From positions 186,001 to 250,000 of the forward strand of contig JAFLSY010000003.1 of assembly GCA_022510745.1 (NCBI GenBank): a stretch of 64,000 nucleotides of DNA. The letters are read 5' to 3'. A model generated the notes under the pieces. The model saw only the letters and a list, made by a program, of their open reading frames with translations. It was not told where the DNA came from and did not search any database. The position numbers and the translations under genes are program-made. Shown here piece after piece: positions 25,392-34,429 of the stretch. Source of the stretch: Lachnospiraceae bacterium (GTDB lineage Bacteria > Bacillota > Clostridia > Lachnospirales > Lachnospiraceae). The stretch's first letter is position 1. Every line of letters starts with the position of its first letter.

Positions 25392-27068
25392 TTACATTGC
25401 AAATGTGGCCTGCATATTAAATATCAAAAGTGTAGATAACACCACATAGATCAGAGCCAGCCCAAGAAATCCTTTGCCGATCAACGATAAGCCTCTGCGC
25501 TGCTCTCCTTCGGAAAAGAAACCGCCCAGTCCCAATAAGCAGAGATAAACCGGCAGCATGATATGGCGTACATGCATAGACCCTACATGCGGATAATCAA
25601 AACAAAACTTAAAGTAGGCTGCCATAATCACAAGAACGGAAAACAAGATCAGCAGCCTTGCGTGCTTCTCTGCCTCCCTCTTAAAAAGCCAGATTACCGT
25701 TCCGACTATTGCCAGCGCCAAAAGTACCATCGTAATATAGAATACCCAGGTTCCCAACCGCTTCACTACATTGTTCTGTAAATAATAAGTTCCTTCTCCG
25801 AATGTAAGAAATTTTACGATAGAAATCGGGATATTATAGGAAATATCCGGTTGCACATTATCAAAGCCCGCATATAGATGCACAAACTGTCCCCCCGTAC
25901 CAAACAGTCTCTGCATCACACTATAATTCCCTATGTACTGTGCTGCATTTTCTCTCATTCGCGGAATATATGTAATAGGAACACCATATTGTATCAGATT
26001 CTTAACAGGGCTCCACAATCCTAATGGAAAAACCACCAAGGCAAAGCAGAGAAACTGCTTCATATACTGTTTCGTATGCCGCCTCTCCTGCCAGAGCTTC
26101 ATCAACATGACTATTGCTACTGCCGGTGCGATCAGCCCTCCGGAGAGCTTGCTCATCATGGCACAGCCTATGCTAAGCGCTATCCACAGGATATTTTTCA
26201 TAACGGGCTCATCAAACCATTTCAGCGTGAAATAAATCGCCATTACATCGAACAACAGCACCAATCCGTCATTATTTATAGCTCCCGCCATCATGATACC
26301 AAAGGGCAGAAAGCTTGCAAGGCCCATTGCGATACATCTGCCCCGACAGGATATATTTAATTTTATAGCTATTTTATTCAAAAATCCCAGCGTGCAGCAC
26401 GAATAAAAGAGGGTCAGGCTCTGAAGCAGTTCGTCCATACCTCCCACGCTCTTCCCGAGGAGATTATTCACCTTCAGCCATGTTGCAGCCAGCATATGGT
26501 GCAGGGGCGGATGATAAAACTGATCAAACCACCGGGGGTCCGTTGTAGGCAGAGTACCTCTAGAGTAAAAATGATAAATATAGCCCAAATGCCCTCCATA
26601 ATTGGGGGCCATCGTACCTGCATCATTCTGATATAGATGTACCTGCATCAACACAACATAAATGACCCGTATACAGATACCTGCCAAAAGTATGAGAAAG
26701 ACCGTATCCTCCGTTATTTCCTTATTCGTATAGGCAAACATAAATATGATGTAGCCCAGAATCATAGCCAAAATACAAGTCCACTTAAACAGCACCTGCG
26801 TATTTCTAAAAAAATCCTGCCTGAAGATACACATTGCCTGTATCACGCCCAGCGTGGCAAGGACCAGTCCGCCGCATTTTAAAAGCATGATCTTCGTTTC
26901 TTTGGAAATCTTTTTTATCTCCGCGTACACACCTATGCCAAAGGCCCCCGCCAAAAGCAGAACCAGACTCACAAACGGAACCCTGTAGGCTGCATCCTGC
27001 AGAAACAGAAAATTTACTATTAAAGCTGCTATCGGTGACACTAATAGAATACTGTTTTCTCTCTTCAT
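25392..27068 (-). CDS. GT-C type membrane glycosyltransferase (family 39-like)
   Basis: 558 residues from the ATG at 27068 (GAGAGGGG upstream), with about twelve membrane helices. The large first outside loop carries MQVHLYQNDAGTMAPNYGGHLGY, with an acidic residue in the usual catalytic place, and later QFYHPPLHHML, which recalls the HPP motif of PMT/ArnT enzymes. GAINNDGLVLLFDVMAIYF is another family-like block. Inferred: transfer of a sugar from polyprenyl phosphate on the outer face. The two following genes (UDPGP, galE) are 29 and 79 bases apart, so this looks like a three-gene glycan operon. Confidence 0.8.
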   Translation of the reverse strand: MKRENSILLVSPIAALIVNFLFLQDAAYRVPFVSLVLLLAGAFGIGVYAEIKKISKETKIMLLKCGGLVLATLGVIQAMCIFRQDFFRNTQVLFKWTCILAMILGYIIFMFAYTNKEITEDTVFLILLAGICIRVIYVVLMQVHLYQNDAGTMAPNYGGHLGYIYHFYSRGTLPTTDPRWFDQFYHPPLHHMLAATWLKVNNLLGKSVGGMDELLQSLTLFYSCCTLGFLNKIAIKLNISCRGRCIAMGLASFLPFGIMMAGAINNDGLVLLFDVMAIYFTLKWFDEPVMKNILWIALSIGCAMMSKLSGGLIAPAVAIVMLMKLWQERRHTKQYMKQFLCFALVVFPLGLWSPVKNLIQYGVPITYIPRMRENAAQYIGNYSVMQRLFGTGGQFVHLYAGFDNVQPDISYNIPISIVKFLTFGEGTYYLQNNVVKRLGTWVFYITMVLLALAIVGTVIWLFKREAEKHARLLILFSVLVIMAAYFKFCFDYPHVGSMHVRHIMLPVYLCLLGLGGFFSEGEQRRGLSLIGKGFLGLALIYVVLSTLLIFNMQATFAM

Positions 27069-27228
27069 GGTAACCCCTCTCTTATTCAAATAGTACCATT
27101 ATACCTCTGTATCAGTCAAGGGATTGTGGAAACAGCCAAGTATATTTTATTTGGTACAGGCATATCTTGCATTAGGTATTGATCAGGCACCAATTTTTAC
27201 CAAATACAGCGCTTAAGGGGGATATTTT

Positions 27229-29850
27229 ATGGAACATATACAGCCTTTTCCTATGACGGAACGGGGCCGAAATATTTTAGAAGAGGGACGCAGAAAAACT
27301 ACATTTCAACGCTTTATAGAGCAGTTGAACGACCCTCTGATTTTTATACTCTTTATTGCAGCCGCGATTTCCCTGCTGCTTCGGGAATACAGCGATGCCG
27401 CCATCATTCTCGCCGTTATTCTGGTAAATGCCATTGTCGGCGTCATTCAGGAAGGGAAAGCCCAGCGTGCCTTAGATGCTCTCAAGGAAATGTCCAGTCC
27501 CAGAGCAGTCATCTTACAGGATGGACAGCCCATGGAGATTCCCGCCAGTGATCTGATTCCGGGAGATACCGTCCTGTTAGACGCCGGTCGTCAGGTGCCT
27601 GCCGATTTGCTGCTGACAGAATCCCTCAATCTTAAAATTGAAGAATCCGCTCTGACCGGCGAATCCCTGCCTGTAGAGAAGGATACCCAGCATGATAATC
27701 ATGCATTTATGTCAACCAATGTGACTTACGGCAGGGGCAAAGGTGTTGTCACCGCCATTGGTATGGATACCGAAATTGGGAAAATTGCCCGCCTGATCAA
27801 CGAAGCTCCTTCAGAGAATACGCCCTTACAGAAGCGGCTGGGGGATTTAGGAAAAATTTTAAGTATTGTTTCTCTGCTGCTCTGCGCCCTGCTCTTTGGT
27901 ATTGCCCTGCTGCAAAAGCGGGACATATTAGAGATGCTTATCACCGCCATTTCTCTGGCAGTGGCCGCAGTACCCGAAGGACTGCCCGCCATTGTTACCA
28001 TGGTGTTAGCCTTGAGCGTTTCCCGCATGGTAAAAGTGGGCACGATCGTAAAGAAGCTGCCCAGTGTGGAGACCTTAGGCTGCGTCAGCGTGATCTGCTC
28101 TGATAAAACAGGCACTCTGACTCAGAATAAGATGACTGTTACGGAATGCTATACCGAAGGACGCATCTGCTCCGTAGAGTCCTTAAGCCGTGAGAAAAAC
28201 CGTTATTTTCTGGAAGGCTTTACTCTGTGTAATGACGCCATTCTGGCGGCACAGGAGATGTCCCCGGCTGCCCTGCATGCAGCAGAATGCGCCGCAGGCA
28301 GTATCGGAGATCCTACCGAACTGGCTTTGTTAAACATGTCCGCCCGTTTCCATCTCTACCGTCCCCTGTTGGAAGGACGGCTGCCCCGTGTGGGGGAGAT
28401 TGCTTTCGATTCCGAGAGAAAAATGATGACTACCCTGCACAGGCAGGGCGGTACCTATATTTCCTATACCAAGGGTTCCCCCGATGAAATCTTAAGCCGC
28501 TGCCGCTACATCTGGAAAGACGGCCGGGTTCTTCCCTTGACTCCGGCTCATAAAAAAGCGGTTTACCAAGCAATTTCCACGATGTCCGGCAAAGCTCTCC
28601 GTATTCTGGCTCTGGGCATGCGCACCGGTGACAAAAAGCCCACTGAAAAGGAACTGACCTTCTTAGGCCTGGCCGGCATGAAGGATCCCATCCGTCCGGA
28701 AGCTAAAGAAGCCGTTGCCGCCTGCCGTGATGCGGGCGTGCGCACCGTTATGATCACCGGAGACCGGGTAGATACCGCCTGCGCTATCGCAAAAGAACTT
28801 ACCATTGCAGAACAGCTTTCGCAGTGCATGACCGGTGCTGCCATAAATGCCATGTCTGAAGCGGAGCTGACCTCGGCCCTCTCTCAGACACGGGTGTTTG
28901 CTCAGGTTTCTCCGGAGCACAAGACGAAAATCGTAAACGCTCTAAAGGGCTCCGGTCATATTGTCGCCATGACCGGCGACGGAGTCAATGACGCGCCCTC
29001 CCTAAAGTCGGCGGACGTGGGCATTGCCATGGGGATGGCCGGGACGGATGTAGCCAAAAACGCCTCTGACATTATATTGACCGACGACAACTTCTCCACC
29101 ATTGTAAAAGCGGTGGAACAGGGCCGCAGTATTTACGCCAACATAAAAAAAGCAGTGCTATTCCTGCTTTCCTCTAACTTCGGTGAAATCATCACCATGC
29201 TGGCAACGATACTGGCCGGACTCAGTTCTCCTTTAAAGCCCAGCCATATTTTATGGATCAACCTGATCACGGACTCCCTCCCGGCTCTGGCTTTGGGAAC
29301 CGATGTAAGCGACACCTCCCATTTTATGAAGAAGCCGCCCCGTTCCAAAAACGAGCATTTATTTGCCGACGGCGGCCTCTCCTGTACCCTCCTATACGGT
29401 ATCCTGATCGGCTTTATCAGCATCACCGCTTTTCTGATCATACCTGTCAGACTTTTATTGGATAACGGGCTTCCTATCAATTTGGGAAATCTCCAGAGCC
29501 TTTTGGAAATACCGGATATGCTGACCCGCTGCCAGACCTACGCCTTTACCGCTCTGGGAATGTCCCAGCTCTTCCATGCCATCGGCATGCGGGATGTGGA
29601 CTGCTCCCTGTTTCGGATGCGTCCCCTTTCCAATAAACTGATGATCGCAGCTTTCTTCATTGGTCTCGGTCTGCAGCTTTTGGTGACTTCCGTTCCTTAC
29701 TTTACCGCAGCTTTCGGCACCAGCCTTCTTACCGCTGCAGACTGGCGGCTGCTCCTGCTTTTATCCGCACTGCCGCTAGTGATGCATGAGATTTTGGTGA
29801 TATTCAGAAGGATACGGGGTTCCGTACATTTCGGCTCGGCTAATAAGTAA
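27229..29850 (+). CDS. P-type ATPase, calcium-transporting (P2A-like)
   Basis: 873 residues. Motifs in order: TGES (near 143), VAAVPEGLPA in M4, the phosphorylated Asp in SDKTGTLTQNKMTV (near 292), KGSPDEIL, TGDGVNDAPSLK (near 581) and NLITDSLPALALGTD in M6. The PEGLP and N-x-x-T-D pairs are the ion ligands of SERCA/PMCR-type calcium pumps. The N-terminus MEHIQPFPMTERG is short and resembles other Firmicute calcium pumps. It exports Ca2+ (or Mn2+) at the cost of ATP. AAGGGGG precedes the ATG. A bidirectional terminator follows at 29894. Confidence 0.94.
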   Translation: MEHIQPFPMTERGRNILEEGRRKTTFQRFIEQLNDPLIFILFIAAAISLLLREYSDAAIILAVILVNAIVGVIQEGKAQRALDALKEMSSPRAVILQDGQPMEIPASDLIPGDTVLLDAGRQVPADLLLTESLNLKIEESALTGESLPVEKDTQHDNHAFMSTNVTYGRGKGVVTAIGMDTEIGKIARLINEAPSENTPLQKRLGDLGKILSIVSLLLCALLFGIALLQKRDILEMLITAISLAVAAVPEGLPAIVTMVLALSVSRMVKVGTIVKKLPSVETLGCVSVICSDKTGTLTQNKMTVTECYTEGRICSVESLSREKNRYFLEGFTLCNDAILAAQEMSPAALHAAECAAGSIGDPTELALLNMSARFHLYRPLLEGRLPRVGEIAFDSERKMMTTLHRQGGTYISYTKGSPDEILSRCRYIWKDGRVLPLTPAHKKAVYQAISTMSGKALRILALGMRTGDKKPTEKELTFLGLAGMKDPIRPEAKEAVAACRDAGVRTVMITGDRVDTACAIAKELTIAEQLSQCMTGAAINAMSEAELTSALSQTRVFAQVSPEHKTKIVNALKGSGHIVAMTGDGVNDAPSLKSADVGIAMGMAGTDVAKNASDIILTDDNFSTIVKAVEQGRSIYANIKKAVLFLLSSNFGEIITMLATILAGLSSPLKPSHILWINLITDSLPALALGTDVSDTSHFMKKPPRSKNEHLFADGGLSCTLLYGILIGFISITAFLIIPVRLLLDNGLPINLGNLQSLLEIPDMLTRCQTYAFTALGMSQLFHAIGMRDVDCSLFRMRPLSNKLMIAAFFIGLGLQLLVTSVPYFTAAFGTSLLTAADWRLLLLLSALPLVMHEILVIFRRIRGSVHFGSANK

Positions 29851-29893
29851 GAATTCCAACTCTTTATAAGGAAATACTGTATAAACTAAAAAA

Positions 29894-29937
29894 CTGCGCA
29901 TATGCCGCTCCGGTCTCATTAGACAGCATATGCGCAG
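29894..29937. terminator. Bidirectional terminator at the end of the long minus-strand run
   Basis: 12-bp stem CTGCGCATATGC/GCATATGCGCAG with a 20-base loop. TTTTTT follows on minus and CTTATTTTT on plus. It separates the ATPase gene and the unknown gene ending at 29946. Confidence 0.85.
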
Positions 29938-29945
29938 CTTATTTT

Positions 29946-31580
29946 TCATTTATAAACGATCATAGCAGGATGGACACCGCCCCCACAATCCAAGATCAGA
30001 CAGTAAGCGGGCTCTTCTTCATCACTCTCATAGATATAGAAATACTCTATACTGCCGCTGGTAATATAACAGTTTCTATAGACCGGCCTTTCCTGCCCGT
30101 CATAATAACTGCTCTGTCCTTCATAAGCACTGCCGAACAAAATATGGTGATGAGAGTACTCTTTAAGGAACAGAGTTCCGTCGCCCCGATAATAATAATC
30201 CATGGAAAGCAGGGAATCTTCCCATCTTTCTCCCCCTTCCCCGTAATCGGTGATCGTGCCTCTGGCTTCAAAAGAAGAGAGTTTTCCATCATCCGTATAT
30301 GCAAAAATTTCCTGATAACCGGACACATTGGTCCTTTTAGCATCATTTCCATAATAGGAAAGGGTAGAATAGGTATCCTCCGGTTCCCACTTTGCCTCTT
30401 TTACATGGTTAAAGGCAAAACCATAGCTGTATATTATTTCCTGTGCCTCATAGTTAAAATGGCACCTGTGAAAAAGACCGCAGCCCCGGCCCGTCTGCTC
30501 ATTGAACCAGAGCTCCATCAAAAGATCCTGTTCCGTGTCATAGTATTCATAGAAAGGCTCTTCCTCTGCAAATCCGAACTCCGTCAGAAATTCCTCCCGG
30601 TCCGCATATGTCAGACTCTCATAATGTTCTTTTTCACCATCCGAGATCCAGTTATATACTGTGATTTCTTCCTGCTGTGTATAGTCGTGGAAAGGTTCCA
30701 AATGCATCATAAAGAGCTTTCGATAATACCGGTTGTTTACCGGCTCTCCTAACTCATTGATCTCCACCTTTCCATTGTAGAGTATCACCTGCTCCACACA
30801 GTTTTCTATCTGCAGATATCCTGCTTCGCCTTCCTCCGCAGGATAAGCAAGTACCCAGCGCCTGAGTTCCACCGGCTCTTTCGTCCCCTCACTGAAGCGG
30901 TAGATGCTCTCCGTTTCCACATTTCCGTCCACTGATTTAACCAGATAAGCATTATGGGCAGCATACAGCGCTTCATACCATGGAATCACGATGGGGTCTT
31001 CAAAGAAGCGTTCCGCTTCGTCGTCCCAGTAAAACAAAAGGCCGTCTGCTCCGGTTTCCTCGGCATCTGCCGGAAAAATTTCCAAATCACCGAAAAAATT
31101 ATAATAGTGCAATAATCCGTCAAAGCGGAATATCAATTCTTCGGCCTCTATGTCACAGGATAATTCCTGTATCAGACTTCCATCTCCGTCATACACCCTG
31201 ATCCAATACCCGGAGAACTGAAGTGTAACGCCTGAATCTTCTAAGCCGCCCTCATCCTCCTGCGGTTTTGTACACAGAACCAGATGTCCGTTCTTATACG
31301 TGCGACTAAAAGGAACAAAACTGGAAGGATACTCTATCTCTTTAAGCTCGATAAGCTGGCTGCCGGTGATTGCCCGCTCTTGGTTCTCCGCCTCAGATTC
31401 CTTCCCTGATGTCCGGTTATCCTCGATGGCTGAAAAACTCCCGGCCTGATCGTCTGCACTTCGGCCTATCCAAGTGCACACACCTGCTGCCGCCAGCGCT
31501 CCCACACAGAGTCCTGTCAGCAAACACAATATATTTTTCCCCGCGATGAAAGGCTTTTTATTTTCGTTACCTTTATACAC
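29946..31580 (-). CDS. Unknown membrane-anchored extracellular protein
   Basis: 544 residues starting with GTG at 31580 (GAGGGG 8 bases upstream). One N-terminal membrane helix (about 15-38, ILCLLTGLCVGALAAAGVCTW) is followed by an acidic, Tyr- and Glu-rich extracellular part. The later half holds repeated beta-like Tyr motifs such as EIIYSYGFAFN, SLLSMDYYYRGDGTLF and SSYYDGQERPVYRNCY, which loosely recall Rhs/YD-type strands, but no clear repeat is present. I recognise no family. It is the last gene of a minus-strand run, 52 bases after the ROK kinase gene. Confidence 0.7.
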   Translation of the reverse strand: MYKGNENKKPFIAGKNILCLLTGLCVGALAAAGVCTWIGRSADDQAGSFSAIEDNRTSGKESEAENQERAITGSQLIELKEIEYPSSFVPFSRTYKNGHLVLCTKPQEDEGGLEDSGVTLQFSGYWIRVYDGDGSLIQELSCDIEAEELIFRFDGLLHYYNFFGDLEIFPADAEETGADGLLFYWDDEAERFFEDPIVIPWYEALYAAHNAYLVKSVDGNVETESIYRFSEGTKEPVELRRWVLAYPAEEGEAGYLQIENCVEQVILYNGKVEINELGEPVNNRYYRKLFMMHLEPFHDYTQQEEITVYNWISDGEKEHYESLTYADREEFLTEFGFAEEEPFYEYYDTEQDLLMELWFNEQTGRGCGLFHRCHFNYEAQEIIYSYGFAFNHVKEAKWEPEDTYSTLSYYGNDAKRTNVSGYQEIFAYTDDGKLSSFEARGTITDYGEGGERWEDSLLSMDYYYRGDGTLFLKEYSHHHILFGSAYEGQSSYYDGQERPVYRNCYITSGSIEYFYIYESDEEEPAYCLILDCGGGVHPAMIVYK

Positions 31581-31632
31581 GTTTCACCCCTCTTAATCCT
31601 CTAACACAAGGCGCTTCTTACAACTCTCCGCA

Positions 31633-32508
31633 TTACCGGTTTTCTAATTCCAGTAACGCAAGCTGAATGCATCCCATAACGCCCTGATTGTCGTTTAAGC
31701 TCGCTCCTACGATATACTGATCCATATCCGCAAGCTCCTGTGTTCTGACGTAATCCGCCATCAGCTCCGTAAATTTTGACCTAATAAGTGGCAGAAGAGC
31801 CGGCTGCTTCATAACGCCGCCGCCTAATACGATCCGTTCCGGTGACAAGATCATACTATAGTTGACACAGGCCTGCGCAATGTAGTAAGCCTCTATTTCC
31901 CAAACCTTAGGTTCTTCTGATAACAGGGCTCCTGCCTTCCCCCAACGTTTTTCTAAGGACGGTCCTCCTGCCAGTCCTTCTAAACAGTCTCCGTGAAAGG
32001 GACAGCATCCCCCAAAGGTATCTTCCGGATGGTGTTTTATCAAAATATGTCCTGCTTCCGGATGCATCATGCCGTGGAGCAGCTTACCTTCCGAATATAC
32101 GCCTACCCCGATACCCGTGCCGATCGTCATATATATACTGTTCTTTAAGCCCTTGGTAATACCAAATGCCGCCTCTCCTAAGGCCGCAGCGTTTACATCC
32201 GTATCAAAACCGATCGGGCAGTGCAGCCTCTCTGCAAAGGCCTCCACAATATTATAATTCTGCCACGCCAGCTTCGGTGTGGAAGTAATGTAGCCGTAGG
32301 TTTTACTCTCCTTGTCCGGGTCAATCGGGCCAAAGCAGCCGATTCCCAGTGCCTCTATCTTCTCCTGTTCAAAAAATGCAAGCATAGACGGCATGGTATC
32401 TTTAGGCGTTCCCGTAGGAAATACCTCTCTTTTTAAGATTTCTCCCTGCTCGTTTCCTACCGCACACACCATCTTGGTGCCGCCGGCTTCCAACGCTCCG
32501 ATTCTCAT
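31633..32508 (-). CDS. ROK family sugar kinase (fructokinase type)
   Basis: 291 residues. N-terminal ATP motif GALEAGGTKMVCAVG, catalytic Asp in GFDTDVNAAALGE, and GTGIGVGV. The zinc site is HHPEDTFGGCCPFHGDCLEG, with a His and Cys arrangement as in YdhR/ScrK-type ROK fructokinases. It phosphorylates fructose (or another hexose) in the cytosol. GGGGAG precedes the ATG. It follows the second ABC gene by 37 bases. With ThuA and an isomerase-like protein in the same run, a role in catabolism of some sugar derivative is plausible. Confidence 0.92.
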   Translation of the reverse strand: MRIGALEAGGTKMVCAVGNEQGEILKREVFPTGTPKDTMPSMLAFFEQEKIEALGIGCFGPIDPDKESKTYGYITSTPKLAWQNYNIVEAFAERLHCPIGFDTDVNAAALGEAAFGITKGLKNSIYMTIGTGIGVGVYSEGKLLHGMMHPEAGHILIKHHPEDTFGGCCPFHGDCLEGLAGGPSLEKRWGKAGALLSEEPKVWEIEAYYIAQACVNYSMILSPERIVLGGGVMKQPALLPLIRSKFTELMADYVRTQELADMDQYIVGASLNDNQGVMGCIQLALLELENR

Positions 32509-32545
32509 ATGCTCTCCCCTTTCTTTTTCTTATAACAGAAGCTCT

Positions 32546-34429
32546 CTAAGCCAGCTCCGCAATCTCGTGATACAAATCTGCATAACGCCCGCCCTGGGCA
32601 AGCAGTTCCTCATGGCTTCCCCGCTCTATGATGCGGCCCTTTTCCAAGACCATAATGGCATCGGATTTGCGCACGGTGGAAAGTCTGTGGGCAATGACAA
32701 AAGTTGTACGGTCCTTCATAATGGCGTCCATACCCTCCTCAATATGCCGCTCGGTTCTGGTATCCACGGAACTGGTAGCTTCATCCAAAATCAGGATGGG
32801 CGCCTTAGAAACTGCAGCCCTGGCTATGTTTAAGAGCTGGCGCTGTCCTTGGGAAAGATTGGCGCCGTCATGCTCCAACATGGTATCATAACCGTTCTTT
32901 AAATGCATGATGAAGGAATGAGCGGAAGCCACCTTTGCCGCTTCTTCCACCTCCTCGTCACTTGCATCCAGTCTGCCGTAGCGGATATTATCTCTCACGG
33001 TTCCCGTAAACAGGTGCGTATCCTGCAGCACCATGGCAATATTGCTGCGCAGAAAAGCTCTGGGGATTTTCTCAATGGGTATGCCGTCAATGGTGATGCT
33101 GCCCTCTTTAATGTCATAAAAACGGGACAGCAGATTGGTAACGGTGGTCTTACCCGCTCCCGTGGAACCCACAAAGGCAATTTTCTGACCTGGCTTTGCA
33201 TAGAGAGAAATATCGTGCAGTACCGTCACTTCCGGCGTATAACCGAAGCTCACATTCTCAAGTACAATATGCCCTTTTATTTCCTTTAACTCTGCGGTCT
33301 CTTCTTCATCTCTTTCCGGCTCACTGTCCATGACCTCAAAGACGCGCTCCGCACCTGCCAATGCCGCAAATACCGTATTCATCTGCATGGAAATCTCATT
33401 GATAGGACGGTTGAATCTTCTGGTGTAGTTTAAGGATACTGTCAGACCACCTATGTCGAAGCCCCTCTTTACCACTAACAGTGCGCCCACGCAGGCAGTC
33501 AGCGCATAGGTCATGTTGCAAAGCTGATGGGTAACGGGTCCCATGATACCGGCCCGAAACTGTGCTTTGATCTGCGCCTCACAGAGTTCCTCATTCAAAT
33601 AAGCGAATTCGTCCATGGCAATCTCTTCATGATTAAAGACCTTGACTACCTTCTGGCCGGTAATGGTTTCCTGAGCAAAGCCATTTAAAGTTCCTAGTGT
33701 TTTCTGCTGTCTGGCATAGGCTCCCCGTCCCTTTTTGACAATGATCTTGCTCACCCAAGTTAACACAGGGGTCATGACAAGCGTAATGCCGCCCAGGATG
33801 GGATTGGTATACAGCATTAGGATAATCGTGCCCACAATGGTGATGGCACCGGAGAGTATCTTGATCAAAGTGGTATTTAACATCTCCCCGATGGTATCTA
33901 CATCATTGGTGAAACGGCTCATGATATCGCCGGTAGCGTGGTCGTCAAAATACCGAAGGGGCAGCGTCTGCAGCTTATCAAAAAGCTCTTTACGCATCCG
34001 TCCTAAGGAGCGCTGGGACACGGTAAGCATGAGGCGGCTCTGCAGCCACTGGCTGACTACTTCCATGGCATAGACAAATGCCAGAAATGCCAGTGCCGTC
34101 ACAAGCCCCGACATACGGATGGAAATATCCGCTTCCTCAGGATCGTAATAGATAAAGGTATTGATAATGGGACGCAGCAGGTAGGACACGGCCAGAGAAG
34201 CCACTGTATAAATTACGGAACACAACAATGCTGTTATGAACAGTTTCCTCTCATGAGCCAGATACCGGATGAGTCGGAGCACCGTCTGCTTCATGGCTTT
34301 GGGTTTGCCGCTCATCTGCATGTTTCGATCTCTGCCGCCTCCTCTGCCTATGCTCATTTCCTTCCCGGCGGCAGGAGCGGCGCTTCCTTCATATTTTTTT
34401 TGTAGTCTTTCGGCTCTTTTACTATTCAT
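32546..34429 (-). CDS. ABC exporter half-transporter, catalytically competent subunit
   Basis: 627 residues from the ATG at 34429, which overlaps the stop of the upstream ABC gene by 8 bases and has GGAGG inside that gene, so the pair is translationally coupled. A soluble basic N-terminus (about 1-45, GRGGGRDRN) precedes six membrane helices. The nucleotide domain has Walker A GSTGAGKTT, signature LSQGQRQ, Walker B plus catalytic Glu in ILILDEATS, and switch His in IAHRLS. It pairs with 34422-36161, which has a degenerate site. Heterodimeric type IV exporters (BmrCD, TM287/288) show just this division, including the LSQGQ-type signature in the competent subunit. The substrate is unknown. Confidence 0.95.
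   Translation of the reverse strand: MNSKRAERLQKKYEGSAAPAAGKEMSIGRGGGRDRNMQMSGKPKAMKQTVLRLIRYLAHERKLFITALLCSVIYTVASLAVSYLLRPIINTFIYYDPEEADISIRMSGLVTALAFLAFVYAMEVVSQWLQSRLMLTVSQRSLGRMRKELFDKLQTLPLRYFDDHATGDIMSRFTNDVDTIGEMLNTTLIKILSGAITIVGTIILMLYTNPILGGITLVMTPVLTWVSKIIVKKGRGAYARQQKTLGTLNGFAQETITGQKVVKVFNHEEIAMDEFAYLNEELCEAQIKAQFRAGIMGPVTHQLCNMTYALTACVGALLVVKRGFDIGGLTVSLNYTRRFNRPINEISMQMNTVFAALAGAERVFEVMDSEPERDEEETAELKEIKGHIVLENVSFGYTPEVTVLHDISLYAKPGQKIAFVGSTGAGKTTVTNLLSRFYDIKEGSITIDGIPIEKIPRAFLRSNIAMVLQDTHLFTGTVRDNIRYGRLDASDEEVEEAAKVASAHSFIMHLKNGYDTMLEHDGANLSQGQRQLLNIARAAVSKAPILILDEATSSVDTRTERHIEEGMDAIMKDRTTFVIAHRLSTVRKSDAIMVLEKGRIIERGSHEELLAQGGRYADLYHEIAELA

Noticed and set aside
29970..30752. 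A 260-codon plus-strand frame opposite the unknown membrane-anchored protein
   Set aside because: The minus-strand gene has a start site, an anchor helix and a terminator. The plus frame has no ribosome binding site.
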